Shown one piece after another: positions 26,188-35,484 of a stretch of 64,000 bases of DNA; positions within the stretch are counted from its first letter, which is position 1; every line of letters starts with the position of its first letter. The notes beneath the pieces are model-generated. The model was given only the letters and a program-made list of their open reading frames with translations, was not told the origin of the DNA and ran no database searches. This DNA comes from Cyclobacteriaceae bacterium (GTDB lineage: Bacteria; Bacteroidota; Bacteroidia; Cytophagales; Cyclobacteriaceae), in the NCBI GenBank assembly GCA_026129485.1, contig JAHCHY010000007.1:1-64000 (forward strand). Reading direction: 5' to 3'. The position numbers and the translations under genes are program-made.

Positions 26188-26603
26188 TGAAGCAACTATT
26201 CTCATCTGCCCCGCTTTATCCTGAAAAAGCGCTTGGAATTATTCGTATCGCGGTGGGCCTGTTATTAGCCTATCATGGCCTTGAAGTCTTTGATTCGGAA
26301 GTTATGCTTGGCTACCTGACATGGGATGTTTTTAAAGGAAACGCTGGCGGATTTTGGGTTTACCTCGGCAAATCTTCCGAGTTTGTTGCCGGGGTGCTGC
26401 TTACGCTTGGACTTTTCACCCGTCTGGGTGCAGTAATAACCGCTGGTACTTTAGGCTACATTACCTTTTTTGTGGGTAATGGCAAATTCTGGTACGAAGA
26501 TCAGCACCCGTTTATGTTTGTGTTGTTTGGAGCTTTATTCTTTTTTACCGGGCCGGGCGCCTGGAGCTTGGATAGCCTGATAAAACGCAGCAACCCGAAA
26601 TAG
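26187..26603 (+). CDS. DoxX family membrane protein
   Basis: 138-residue membrane protein with four predicted helices (roughly residues 17-32, 50-70, 74-95 and 105-122). The family pattern 'LGIIRIAVGLLLAYHGLEV', 'FVAGVLLTLGLFTRLGAVIT' and 'FMFVLFGALFFFTGPGAWSLD' fits DoxX. These proteins are found with respiratory or oxidative-stress genes, and their activity is generally unclear. It overlaps the cyclophilin stop by one base and is followed after 3 bases by the AsmA-like gene, so the three genes may be one operon. Confidence 0.88.
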   Translation: MKQLFSSAPLYPEKALGIIRIAVGLLLAYHGLEVFDSEVMLGYLTWDVFKGNAGGFWVYLGKSSEFVAGVLLTLGLFTRLGAVITAGTLGYITFFVGNGKFWYEDQHPFMFVLFGALFFFTGPGAWSLDSLIKRSNPK

Positions 26604-26606
26604 TAC

Positions 26607-29600
26607 ATGAAGAAAAGCGCTCTCGTAAAACGACTGCTGATTTTTGTTGTTCTTGTTCCGGTTATTCTCTTTGGTGTTTTGATTGGTGTGCTGTACTGGA
26701 AGCAGGATTCCATTGTGCAGCAGTTGATTGATACTGCTAACCGTGATTTTGCTGGCGAGCTTGAAATCCAGGGTAGTCATATTGCGCCATTTGCCAACTT
26801 TCCATACGTTTCCATCGACCTGGATCATGTAAGGGTTTATGAAAGCAAAGACAAGAATGGGGCCGTGTTGCTGGATGTGGCCGATGTTTACCTGGGTTTT
26901 GATTTGTTTACTGTGCTGCAAGGCAAAATGAACATTAAGGTTATCCGGGTTAGCGATGGGGTTATTAAGCTGGTGCAGCATGAGGATGGCAGCTTAAACC
27001 TATCCAATGCCCTGTCGGGGAAAGAAGAGGTAGCGGATGCAAGCCCGGAGCTTCACCTGGATATTAAATCGATCGAAGTAAACGATGTGCACCTTATTAA
27101 GATCAATGAATCCAGCAGCCTGCTGGTGGACACTTTTATTGAGAAAGCCCGATCCCGGTTTAAAGCCGATCAGCATCATGTGCTGGTAAAGCTGGACGCC
27201 CGCTTTGAAATGAATGTGTTGCTGGAAGGCGATACAACTTTTGCAAAGCACAAGAATTTTAACCTCAGTACTCAGCTTGATTTTGATCAGCAAACGAAGA
27301 AGCTAACGATTCAGCCTTCCGAATTACAGTTGGAACGTACCTTTTTTAAGGTAGATGGCTCTGTTGATTTTGATGATGACATGAACATGGATATCCGGTT
27401 TCATGGTAACAAACCTAATTTCAATTTATTCCTGGCCTTCGCCCCGGAAGAGTTGGTGCCGGCATTGCAGCGTTACGATAATGCCGGGAAAATATTTTTT
27501 GAAGCGGCTGTTACCGGTAAGGCAATCAATGGTTATAGCCCGCTGGTAGAGGCCGAGTTTGGATGCGAGGACGCATTCTTCAATAACAGGGAGTCCAACA
27601 GAAAGCTGGATCAGCTGTTCTTCAAAGGGAAGTTTACAACCGGGGAGATGCGTAACGCTTCTACCACGGAGTTTTCGTTGTACGATGTTTCGGCCCGGCC
27701 GGAAGCCGGAACTTTTAGTGGTAAGCTAAACGTAAAAAACTTTGAATCGCCCGAGATCGAGATGCAGGTACGTTCAGAATTTGATCTTGATTTCCTGGCC
27801 AAGTTTCTCAACATCAAAAACCTGGAAGAGCTATCCGGAAGCATAGCGCTTACCATGAATTTTCATGACATTGTTGACCTGGACAACCCTGAAAAGAGCA
27901 TTGAAAAGCTTAATGAATCGTACTTTACGGAGCTGGATGTAAAGAACCTTTCATTCCGGCTGCCCGATTATCATTTGCCGGTTCATGGTGTTAATATAAA
28001 GGCATCAATGGATGGGCACGAAGCCCGGATTGACCGGTTTGATTTAAAAATCGGGAAATCCGATCTCTCTGTTTCGGCCGACATCAGCGATCTTCCTGCT
28101 ATCCTGCATCACACCACCAACCCGGTAACAGCTCATTTGGTTATTAAATCTGCATGGCTGGATATAAAAGAGCTGACCAGTGGCGATACACTGAAATCAA
28201 AACCTGTAAATGAACAGATCAGCAACCTGAGCATGAAGCTTAAGTTCAACAGCTCGGCCCGGGCTTTTACGGAGTCGCCCAACTTACCGGTTGGTGAATT
28301 TTTTATCGATGATTTATACGCAAAACTGAATCATTATCCGCACACCCTGCACGATTTTCATGCGGATGTTTTTGTAGATGAGCAGGATTTCAGGGTTGTG
28401 GATTTTACCGGTATGATCGATAAGAGCGATTTTCATTTTAATGGTCGTTTAAAGAATTACGATTTGTGGTTTTTAACCGAGCCGTTAGGTGACACAAAAG
28501 TGGAGTTTAACCTCACGTCTGCACTGCTGCAACTGGAGGATGTGTTTGCATACGGAGGCGAGAATTATGTGCCTGAAGATTACCGTCATGAAGAATTCAG
28601 GAACCTGAAGCTGCATGGCTTTGCCGATCTTCATTTTAACAAGGGATTGAAGTCAGCCGATGTTAACCTCGATAAGGTTGAAGCACAAATGAAAGTTCAT
28701 CCCATGCGTTTTGAAAAATTCAAAGGTAGAATTCATTATGAAGATCAGCACCTGGTGGTTCAAAACCTGGGCGGTAAGCTGGGAAAGAGCGAATTTACAG
28801 CAGACCTGAATTATTACCTGGGGCCGGACTCTGTTATCCGCAAACGCGACAATCATTTTGCCTTGCGGGCATCTCATCTCGATTTTGATGAATTATTTAG
28901 CTACAATCCGCCACCGGCCACTCAAGCCGCTGCACCGCAGGATCATGAGTCGGGTTTTAATATTTACGATCTGCCGTTTACCGACATGACTTTTGACTTT
29001 GATGTCCATCATCTGAATTATCACCGTTACCTGGTCGATAATTTTAAAGCCCGTGCAAAGACAACTAAAAATCATTACATCTATATTGATACACTCAGTC
29101 TTGCCGCAGCAGGTGGAACTATTGGAGTGAAGGGTTATTTTAATGGCTCCGATCGTAACCGGATTTATTTCAGCCCTGAAATGACGGTGAAGCAGGTGGA
29201 TCTGGATAAGCTGCTTTTTAAGTTTGAGAATTTTGGCCAGGATCACCTTGTTTCTGAAAACCTGCACGGGAAGCTGAGTGGCAAGCTTTCCGGTAAAGTG
29301 CACATGCATGCCGACATGGTACCGATTATAGACGATTCAGAGCTGCACCTCGATATCCAGGTGTTGGATGGTCGGTTGGAGCGCTACAGCGCGTTGGATG
29401 CCATGTCCGATTTCTTTAAAGATAAGAACCTGAGCCGGGTGCGGTTCGATACCTTACAGAATAAATTTGATCTTGTAAACGGTGTGCTTACGGTGCCTGC
29501 CATGAATATCAATTCTACACTGGGCTTTATTGAAATATCGGGTAAGCAGGATTTGAATATGAACATGGAATACTTTGTTCGCGTGCCTTTGAAATTAGTA

Positions 29601-29771
29601 ACACGGGTAGCAGCACAAAAATTGTTTGGCAAGGATAATGCACCGGATTCTTTACAGGAAGACCAGATTCAATACAGAGATGAAAGCAAACGTGTTCGGT
29701 TTATTAACCTGAAGATTTCCGGAACACCGGATGACTATAAGATAGCGCTGGGGAAGGACAAGAATAAGTGA
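26607..29771 (+). CDS. AsmA-like large envelope protein
   Basis: 1054-residue protein with a single N-terminal membrane anchor (about residues 9-30) and a very long beta-rich periplasmic part. The N-terminal domain ('IVQQLIDTANRDFAGELEIQGSHIAPFANFPYVSIDLDHVRVYESKD') and the C-terminal 'SELHLDIQVLDGRLERYSALDAMSDFFKDKNLSRVRFDTLQNKFDLVNGVLTVPAMNINS' segment match the AsmA superfamily, related to TamB and other bridge-like lipid transfer proteins. A role in outer-membrane lipid movement or assembly is inferred from the family. Length and architecture are normal for Bacteroidota AsmA proteins. Confidence 0.9.
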   Translation: MKKSALVKRLLIFVVLVPVILFGVLIGVLYWKQDSIVQQLIDTANRDFAGELEIQGSHIAPFANFPYVSIDLDHVRVYESKDKNGAVLLDVADVYLGFDLFTVLQGKMNIKVIRVSDGVIKLVQHEDGSLNLSNALSGKEEVADASPELHLDIKSIEVNDVHLIKINESSSLLVDTFIEKARSRFKADQHHVLVKLDARFEMNVLLEGDTTFAKHKNFNLSTQLDFDQQTKKLTIQPSELQLERTFFKVDGSVDFDDDMNMDIRFHGNKPNFNLFLAFAPEELVPALQRYDNAGKIFFEAAVTGKAINGYSPLVEAEFGCEDAFFNNRESNRKLDQLFFKGKFTTGEMRNASTTEFSLYDVSARPEAGTFSGKLNVKNFESPEIEMQVRSEFDLDFLAKFLNIKNLEELSGSIALTMNFHDIVDLDNPEKSIEKLNESYFTELDVKNLSFRLPDYHLPVHGVNIKASMDGHEARIDRFDLKIGKSDLSVSADISDLPAILHHTTNPVTAHLVIKSAWLDIKELTSGDTLKSKPVNEQISNLSMKLKFNSSARAFTESPNLPVGEFFIDDLYAKLNHYPHTLHDFHADVFVDEQDFRVVDFTGMIDKSDFHFNGRLKNYDLWFLTEPLGDTKVEFNLTSALLQLEDVFAYGGENYVPEDYRHEEFRNLKLHGFADLHFNKGLKSADVNLDKVEAQMKVHPMRFEKFKGRIHYEDQHLVVQNLGGKLGKSEFTADLNYYLGPDSVIRKRDNHFALRASHLDFDELFSYNPPPATQAAAPQDHESGFNIYDLPFTDMTFDFDVHHLNYHRYLVDNFKARAKTTKNHYIYIDTLSLAAAGGTIGVKGYFNGSDRNRIYFSPEMTVKQVDLDKLLFKFENFGQDHLVSENLHGKLSGKLSGKVHMHADMVPIIDDSELHLDIQVLDGRLERYSALDAMSDFFKDKNLSRVRFDTLQNKFDLVNGVLTVPAMNINSTLGFIEISGKQDLNMNMEYFVRVPLKLVTRVAAQKLFGKDNAPDSLQEDQIQYRDESKRVRFINLKISGTPDDYKIALGKDKNK

Positions 29772-29854
29772 TCCCGGCCAAAGCGTAAAAAATTCCGTAA
29801 AGATTTATGGAATCCGGGTTCAGAAGGCATCTGGTAATAAAAAACCAAATGCTT

Positions 29855-30322
29855 ATGAAAACAAATTCTATCTCCAATTCTCCGGTATCCGGTAGAAACA
29901 TCGGGCAGGTGTTTACCTTACCGGGATTACGTAATGCGATGGTAATTGCATTATTGCTGTGGTCTGTAGCCGGCTTCGCACAGGCATCAGGTCAACCGGA
30001 TGAGCATTTTATTAAAGGAGTTGTACTTTCTGCGGAAGAAGGCAGCCCGCTTACCGGTGTCAACATTTACCTGAAGGATACCAACATCGGTACCTTTTCA
30101 GATGCGGATGGCAGGTTCTGGTTTCCCCGTAAACTGAAAGCAGGCGAAATCCTGGTGTTTAGCTTTGTAGGATTGAAAAAGCAGGAGTATGTGGTGGCGG
30201 CTAACACACCGGAGTCCCTTGAGATTCGTATGGAAGCAGATCCATTAAATATCCTGGGTGCTGTTTGGATCGATGCACCGGAAAAGCCGAGGCAAAAGCG
30301 CAGAAGCTTAGCCGGTAACTAA
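29855..30322 (+). CDS. Exported protein with carboxypeptidase-like regulatory domain
   Basis: About 155-residue protein. A membrane or signal segment around residues 25-45 ('MVIALLLWSVAGFAQA') precedes a CarboxypepD_reg-like beta-sandwich ('IKGVVLSAEEGSPLTGVNIYLKDTNIGTFSDADGRFWFP..KAGEILVFSFVGLKKQEYVV'). This domain usually sits at the N-terminus of TonB-dependent receptors; here it stands alone, with a basic tail 'PEKPRQKRRSLAGN'. The function is unknown. Start candidates are ATG 29849 and 29855; 29855 (MKTNS) is chosen. It is 4 bases upstream of the transglutaminase-like gene. Confidence 0.75.
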   Translation: MKTNSISNSPVSGRNIGQVFTLPGLRNAMVIALLLWSVAGFAQASGQPDEHFIKGVVLSAEEGSPLTGVNIYLKDTNIGTFSDADGRFWFPRKLKAGEILVFSFVGLKKQEYVVAANTPESLEIRMEADPLNILGAVWIDAPEKPRQKRRSLAGN

Positions 30323-30326
30323 CATT

Positions 30327-31022
30327 ATGCGACTGCTTGCCTACACATTGGTATGGATAGCAGTATTACCCGCAAGGGCTCAGGTAAGTGATTTTAAAGG
30401 AACGGATTTTAGCAGGGCAGATAGCGTGGCGAAGCTATATCCCAATCATCCTTTAACCAATTTACCTGACCTTGCGGGTAAATTAACGCATTCGTTCAGT
30501 CGCGATGAAGAAAAATTCCGGGCGTTGTTCACCTGGGTTTGCCTCAACATCAGGAATGATTACAGGCTCTACCTGGAGAATAAGCACGCGCGGGAACAAT
30601 GTAAAACAGAAGCAGCGCTAAACGAGTGGTATAAAACATTCAGCAAAGTATTGTACCGGGAATTGTTGCAGGAGCACAGGACGATTTGTACCGGGTATGC
30701 TTACTTAGTTCGGGAACTGGCATTGGCTTCCGGGCTGGAGTGTGTAATGGTAGACGGGTACGGTCGCACGCCCGGTACGAGGTTAAGAAAGAATTATCCT
30801 AACCATAACTGGAATGCTGTAAGGCTAAACGGTAAATGGTATCTGTGCGATGCTACATGGGCAAGCGGAAAGATTGACAGGCAACTGAATGAATTTGTGC
30901 CGCGATACGATGATCGTTTTTTCCTGGTGAACCCGGCTGAGTTTGCCCGCCATCATTACCCATTAGATACAAGTTGGTTATTAGTGCAGGATAAACCCGC
31001 GCTATCGGGCTTTCTTAAGTGA
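30327..31022 (+). CDS. Exported transglutaminase-like protein
   Basis: 231-residue protein with a signal peptide (residues 1-19, ending ARA). It has the transglutaminase/protease triad: Cys121 in 'TICTGYAYLVRELALASG', His160 in 'NHNWNAVRLNGKWYLCDATWA', and Asp175. Bacterial members may be cysteine proteases or cross-linking enzymes; which applies is not visible. The segment 'DEEKFRALFTWVCLNIRNDYR' is typical of this secreted Bacteroidota subgroup. It probably shares a transcript with the carboxypeptidase-like domain protein, 4 bases upstream. Confidence 0.85.
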   Translation: MRLLAYTLVWIAVLPARAQVSDFKGTDFSRADSVAKLYPNHPLTNLPDLAGKLTHSFSRDEEKFRALFTWVCLNIRNDYRLYLENKHAREQCKTEAALNEWYKTFSKVLYRELLQEHRTICTGYAYLVRELALASGLECVMVDGYGRTPGTRLRKNYPNHNWNAVRLNGKWYLCDATWASGKIDRQLNEFVPRYDDRFFLVNPAEFARHHYPLDTSWLLVQDKPALSGFLK

Positions 31023-31182
31023 TTTGGAAAATAACCGGAAACTACCTTTTTTCGGGAAATTGGATTTACTTCTATCATAGACAATAACCAATTCTGACTA
31101 AGAGGTAATATGCAGGTTTCTGTACCAGATCGATCTGAAGAAGAAAAAACTGAAAACGTTGTAATTTTTAAACTTTGCAACC

Positions 31183-32190
31183 ATGCACACCGGAAAACGC
31201 TATACCCCGCTTGAGTTTTTTAAATGGACAAGACATGATGTGTATTGGATGCTTGCAATTGCCACCGTTCCCACTGCATTGTATGCATTTAACATAAGCT
31301 TTGTAGCCTTGCCCTGGCAGCCCATTGCCATTATGGGTACAGCCGTAGCATTTATTGTAGGGTTCAAAAACAACGCCAGCTACAACCGCATCTGGGAAGC
31401 CCGGCAGATCTACGGATCTGTAATCAATAACAGCCGTAGCCTGGCGTTTACATTGCGCGATGCATTGGATGGAAAGCAGTCTGACGTAGTGAAGCGAATG
31501 TTCTATCGCCATTTTGCATGGCTTACGGCATTACGATTTCAGTTGCGGGAGCCGCGTGCCTGGGAGAATATGCAGCAAAGAAGAAACCTGGAGTTCCGGC
31601 AGGATCATTATGAAGTTGCAGAATGGAAAAGTAAGCTGGATGAAGAGCTGAAAGTCTATTTGTCTGAAGATGAACTGAAATTTATTCTTTCAAAAAAGAA
31701 TAAAGCCACACAGCTTACGGCCATGCAATCCGAGGAGCTGGCGCATCTGCGGAAAACAGGAGTTATCAATGACTTTCAATGGACACAGCTGCAACAGGGG
31801 TTGATTCGGTTAACCGATGACCAGGGCCGGGCAGAGCGTATCAAGAACTTTCCTTATCCGCGAAACTTTGCGTCAATTGCTACATACCTGCTGTTAATCT
31901 TTGTGGTATTGGCCCCCTTTGGCCTGCTAAAAGAATTTGCCCGGCTCGGAGATGGAACATTCCTGGAGGGCTATACCATTTGGTTCAATATTCCTTTCTC
32001 GGCCACCATTACATGGGCCCTTCATACGTTGGATACGGTAGGCGAAAGTTCTGTTAACCCGTTTGAAGGTAGCGCCAATGATGTGCCCATTACGCAAATA
32101 AGCCGAACCATTGAGATTGACATGCGCGATATGCTGGATGAGCAACCCTTACCTGAATCTATAATGCCTAAAAATAATATTGTGTTGTAG
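31183..32190 (+). CDS. Bestrophin-family ion channel
   Basis: 335-residue inner-membrane protein. The N-terminus 'WPxxFF'-like start ('YTPLEFFKWTRHDVYWMLAIATVPTALYAF') and 'GTAVAFIVGFKNNASYNRIWEARQIYGSVINNSRSLA' are the bestrophin signature. So is the second membrane pair with 'FPYPRNFASIATYLLLIFVVLAPFGLL' and 'DTVGESSVNPFEGSANDVPITQISRTIEIDMRDML'. Bacterial bestrophins form pentameric channels for cations or anions. The regulation and ion are not predictable here. The gene is isolated, 160 bases after the previous one, and converges on the redoxin gene. Confidence 0.9.
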   Translation: MHTGKRYTPLEFFKWTRHDVYWMLAIATVPTALYAFNISFVALPWQPIAIMGTAVAFIVGFKNNASYNRIWEARQIYGSVINNSRSLAFTLRDALDGKQSDVVKRMFYRHFAWLTALRFQLREPRAWENMQQRRNLEFRQDHYEVAEWKSKLDEELKVYLSEDELKFILSKKNKATQLTAMQSEELAHLRKTGVINDFQWTQLQQGLIRLTDDQGRAERIKNFPYPRNFASIATYLLLIFVVLAPFGLLKEFARLGDGTFLEGYTIWFNIPFSATITWALHTLDTVGESSVNPFEGSANDVPITQISRTIEIDMRDMLDEQPLPESIMPKNNIVL

Positions 32191-32258
32191 CTATTAGAGA
32201 CATCTCAAATATGAAGATGCCCGGTTTCTCTGTGCTCATGATTTTGTGCTACAGCAAT

Positions 32259-33359
32259 TCAATAAATCCTCCCGATGGAATCGGCAATAAGTTTTCGTAA
32301 CGCCAGCGGATCAATAATTCCCTGCTTGGCATAGAGCACTTTTCCGCCCGGGGCAATAAACAGGGTATAGGGGAGCGCGCCTTCCCACTTTTTATCAATA
32401 GCTTCAATAAACTTGTATTTATCGCCCGTATAAATAAAGTTTTTCATGGATGCCTGCTTGCGGATAAGAAATTTGAGCGCGGCCGCCTCACGGTCGGCAT
32501 CATCCAGGCTAATGGTAATCAATTCAAAGTCGCGGTTACGGTACATCCGGTTCATGTCCACAAAGCTGGGAAACTCTACCACACACGGACCGCACCATGT
32601 AGCCCAGATATTAACTAAGCGATAGTCGGTGGTATTGTTACGCAGCAGCTCAGCTAACGCATCGCGTGTAATGGTTTGCAGCTCTACTTTTTCTTTGGCC
32701 CATTCACCGGCAGCCGACTCTGCATAGGCCCGTTTGTCGGGCCACTTGACAGAACAACCAAAGGTTTTGGTTTTTTCTACAGATACGGAATTGTCTTTCA
32801 ATAAAGCATCCAGTGCATTCCGGGTATCATGGGTTTTGGCAGTCCCGGGCTTTTCACCATCGTCAATCCTGCCCGTATAGCGGAGCTTACGGTCGGCATC
32901 AAAAATAAAAACATGCGGAGTGGCCTGCGGCCCGTAGCGTTGCGATACCTGCGAATTTTCACCATCATAGAGATACGGGAAGTTAAATTGCTTGTCGTTA
33001 TACCGGATCTTCATCTCTTCAAAACTGTCGTTTAAATCGGTGTAGCCCAGTTCGTCTAACCGTACACTAAGCGGATCATTGGGTGATATGGCCACCAGGG
33101 CTACGCCTTTCGGCTTATAATCTACAACTAATTGTTTAATGCGGTCTTCGTATGCCTGCGCAGTAGGGCAGTGGTTGCAGGTAAATACCACCACCAGGAT
33201 TTTGGCTGTGCTGAAGTCGCGCAGCGAATACATTTTTCCATCCGTAGCCGGAAGTGTAAAGTCAGGGGCTGGTGCGCCAATGGCTAACGGAACAGGATCA
33301 GCGACCTTCGCAGCTACGTAAACAGTACTCGCAAACAGGAAGAAAATCAGGTTTTTCAT
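32259..33359 (-). CDS. Exported protein with two thioredoxin-fold domains
   Basis: 366-residue protein with a signal peptide (residues 1-18). The first domain (about 25-190) is AhpC/redoxin-like with CNHC at 61-64 ('VVVFTCNHCPTAQAYEDRI') and 'QATPHVFIFDADRKLRYTGRIDD'. The second (about 225-365) is TlpA-like with WCGPC (Cys256, Cys259) and 'LPYTLFIAPGGKVLYAKQG'. Both have intact CxxC pairs, so the protein could relay electrons or thiols between its own domains in the periplasm. The fusion is reported in Bacteroidota, but the partner proteins are unknown. It is a single minus-strand gene. Confidence 0.88.
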   Translation of the reverse strand: MKNLIFFLFASTVYVAAKVADPVPLAIGAPAPDFTLPATDGKMYSLRDFSTAKILVVVFTCNHCPTAQAYEDRIKQLVVDYKPKGVALVAISPNDPLSVRLDELGYTDLNDSFEEMKIRYNDKQFNFPYLYDGENSQVSQRYGPQATPHVFIFDADRKLRYTGRIDDGEKPGTAKTHDTRNALDALLKDNSVSVEKTKTFGCSVKWPDKRAYAESAAGEWAKEKVELQTITRDALAELLRNNTTDYRLVNIWATWCGPCVVEFPSFVDMNRMYRNRDFELITISLDDADREAAALKFLIRKQASMKNFIYTGDKYKFIEAIDKKWEGALPYTLFIAPGGKVLYAKQGIIDPLALRKLIADSIGRIY

Positions 33360-33533
33360 ACCTCAAACTTTTAGTTGAAAGTACACATTCTATATCTTAT
33401 TTGGACCAGGATTACAGAATTTTGTATTACTTGGGACGGTGCCGCACGCATTTCGAAGCCCTAAACCGATTCATCGGTTAAAAATTATATATAATATTCC
33501 TGCCCCGAAGGGACTTGACAGCCTTAACAGATA

Positions 33534-34355
33534 CTAAATTACCCGAGAAGATGACTGGTGGTCGCCCGAAATGTCTTTTATCTTCTTCCGCCAAAGCGCC
33601 CGCAGTGGCATACGCTGCAATACAAATTCAAAATAGGCGATACCAAAGAACACCACACCGTACCCCATAGAAAGCAACTGGTAAAACATACGCTTATCCT
33701 CAAACCTCTCCACCATGATCGTGAACGGAAGCACAAACACGTACTTATCAAAGTGTGGCCATTTAAGTTCGAGGGCAGCCGTGGGGCCAATCAACCATAG
33801 CAGAAAACCGATCGCGATAGGCGCAATGAAATTCTTGTATCGCAGCGCGAGCCAAAAACTAAGCACACTGATACCCACCGTTGACCCCAATGCCATCAGG
33901 TTAAGCTTCAGCAATTCAGGCCACCGATCGAGGTACGCTAAAAAATCTACTCCGTAGATCACGTCAATCAACGCACAGCCCATCACCATGTAGGCGTTAA
34001 ACACGATAAGGAAGACAAGCGCCAGTACCTGTATAACCGCAAACTTGGCCAGCAGGATGTGAAGGAATGATTGTGGTGATGCCAGCACCTGCTTCCACGC
34101 ATGGTTTCTCACTTCAATCTGCATCAGCAGGGTGCTTGCCAGTATAAAAAAGAACGGGATGAAAAGAAACGCGAATACCTTAAACCCATTGCTGTAAAAA
34201 TGATCCCCTCCATTCGCAGGATTGTTCGGGGCCGGGATATCATGATCGAAAACCAGGACAAACGGTACAACGAATGCGGCAATCAGTATGAGATAGATTA
34301 CAGAGGTGCGTTTTATTTTCAGAAATTCTGATCGGAGAGAAGCTGTAAAAGTCAT
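33534..34355 (-). CDS. ABC-2 type transporter permease
   Basis: 273-residue membrane subunit with six predicted helices. The start 'SLRSEFLKIKRTSVIYLILIAAFVVPFVLVF' and 'FFILASTLLMQIEVRNHAWKQVLASPQ' follow the ABC-2 pattern of BcrB/NatB/YhcI-type permeases. It follows the ATPase gene with a one-base gap on the minus strand, so the two are co-transcribed. The substrate is unknown; relatives export peptide antibiotics, sodium or lipids. The divergent LytS/LytTR pair may control this exporter. Confidence 0.85.
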   Translation of the reverse strand: MTFTASLRSEFLKIKRTSVIYLILIAAFVVPFVLVFDHDIPAPNNPANGGDHFYSNGFKVFAFLFIPFFFILASTLLMQIEVRNHAWKQVLASPQSFLHILLAKFAVIQVLALVFLIVFNAYMVMGCALIDVIYGVDFLAYLDRWPELLKLNLMALGSTVGISVLSFWLALRYKNFIAPIAIGFLLWLIGPTAALELKWPHFDKYVFVLPFTIMVERFEDKRMFYQLLSMGYGVVFFGIAYFEFVLQRMPLRALWRKKIKDISGDHQSSSRVI

Positions 34356-34356
34356 G

Positions 34357-35262
34357 TTAATCGTTTGTTAAGTTCATAAAAATTGTTTCGAGCGTTTGCT
34401 TGTGTGGATGGAGATTATACACATCAAGGTCATTGTCAACCAGCATCTTGTTGATGGCTGCCACCTGTTGAATATCCGTATACGGCACCACCAAGTCATG
34501 TTCCGTTAACTCAGCCTGTAATTGTTTTAACACGGCCCAAGCTCGCAGGTTATCGGATGTGTCTAAATGCACCAGCGATTGTTGTTGCTGTAACCGGTGC
34601 AATTCTTCCAGCGATCCCTGGAATCGCATGCGGCCTTTGTAGATGATACCAACCCGGTTCACGATCTTTTCCACCTCCGATAAAATGTGGCTGGAGATAA
34701 GGAATGTGATACCTTCAATTTCTCTTAACCTGCCGATCAGGCTTCGTAACTCCATGATTCCGGCCGGATCAAGACCGTTGGTGGGCTCATCCAGCATAAG
34801 CAACTCGGGTTTCGGCAGCAGCGCAAGTGCAAGCGACAACCGTTGCCTCATGCCGAGGGAAAACTGCTTCACTGTTTTTTTTCCGGTCTCGTTCAGACCT
34901 ACGATTTTCAATACTTCATGCAGCCTGGATTTTGATGCGCCATAAACCTCACGATACACTTCCAGGTTTTCTTTGGCCGTAAGGTGATTGTATAGAGAAG
35001 GATTTTCAATCAACGACCCCACTTTGCACAATATTTCCTGGCGATGGTGTTGCATATCCTTGCCGAGTATCTCAATGGTGCCGCGCTGGTTTTTCAATAA
35101 TCCCAGCAGCAAACTTAATGTTGTTGTTTTTCCCGATCCGTTCGGGCCGAGAAACCCGTAAATATCGCCACGATTTACCTGCAGGTTAATGTTGGTGAGT
35201 GTGTTAACACCTTTGGCATAATCGTAGCAGAGCCGGTCGGTGCGTATAATGGTTGAATTCAT
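34357..35262 (-). CDS. ABC transporter ATP-binding protein
   Basis: 301-residue ATPase subunit. Walker A is GPNGSGKTT (39-47), the signature is 'QFSLGMRQRLSLALALL', and Walker B is 'LLMLDEPTNGLDPAG'. The C-terminal 80 residues form the extension typical of the CcmA/NatA/BcrA class. It powers the adjacent ABC-2 permease. Start ATG 35262 (MNSTII) is preferred because an upstream in-frame extension adds 23 residues with no homology to the family. Confidence 0.92.
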   Translation of the reverse strand: MNSTIIRTDRLCYDYAKGVNTLTNINLQVNRGDIYGFLGPNGSGKTTTLSLLLGLLKNQRGTIEILGKDMQHHRQEILCKVGSLIENPSLYNHLTAKENLEVYREVYGASKSRLHEVLKIVGLNETGKKTVKQFSLGMRQRLSLALALLPKPELLMLDEPTNGLDPAGIMELRSLIGRLREIEGITFLISSHILSEVEKIVNRVGIIYKGRMRFQGSLEELHRLQQQQSLVHLDTSDNLRAWAVLKQLQAELTEHDLVVPYTDIQQVAAINKMLVDNDLDVYNLHPHKQTLETIFMNLTND

Positions 35263-35390
35263 TTTTTGTTTTTTGAGCAACATTACAGGCCTTTTTTCAG
35301 CACGCCCAACCAGTGTGATCAATACGCGCATAAATGTGTCCGGACAAGGCAGTGGAGTGATGAATCAGGTTAATCGTTAATAGCAAACCG

Positions 35391-35479
35391 ATTCTACTAA
35401 TGATTAACCATCAACCGTCACATATATTATGCCTGTTCGTCACAAACGCTCTTTATGGATAACCATTTCTACTAATATT
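35391..35479. promoter_or_regulatory. Direct repeats in the ABC / LytS control region
   Basis: The 10-base sequence TTCTACTAAT occurs at 35392-35401 and again at 35467-35476, within similar flanks (AACCGATTCTACTAAT and AACCATTTCTACTAAT). The second copy overlaps a -7-like TAATATTG (35473-35480) five bases before the LytS start. It lies in the 222-base spacer between the divergent exporter and LytS genes. A LytTR-type regulator binding site is a possible explanation. Confidence 0.45.
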
Positions 35480-35484
35480 GTGCC

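Noticed and set aside
31111-31200. Short ATG frame (MQVSVPDRSEEE) just before the bestrophin start
   Set aside because: It runs into the bestrophin gene in another frame and has no support besides an open frame.
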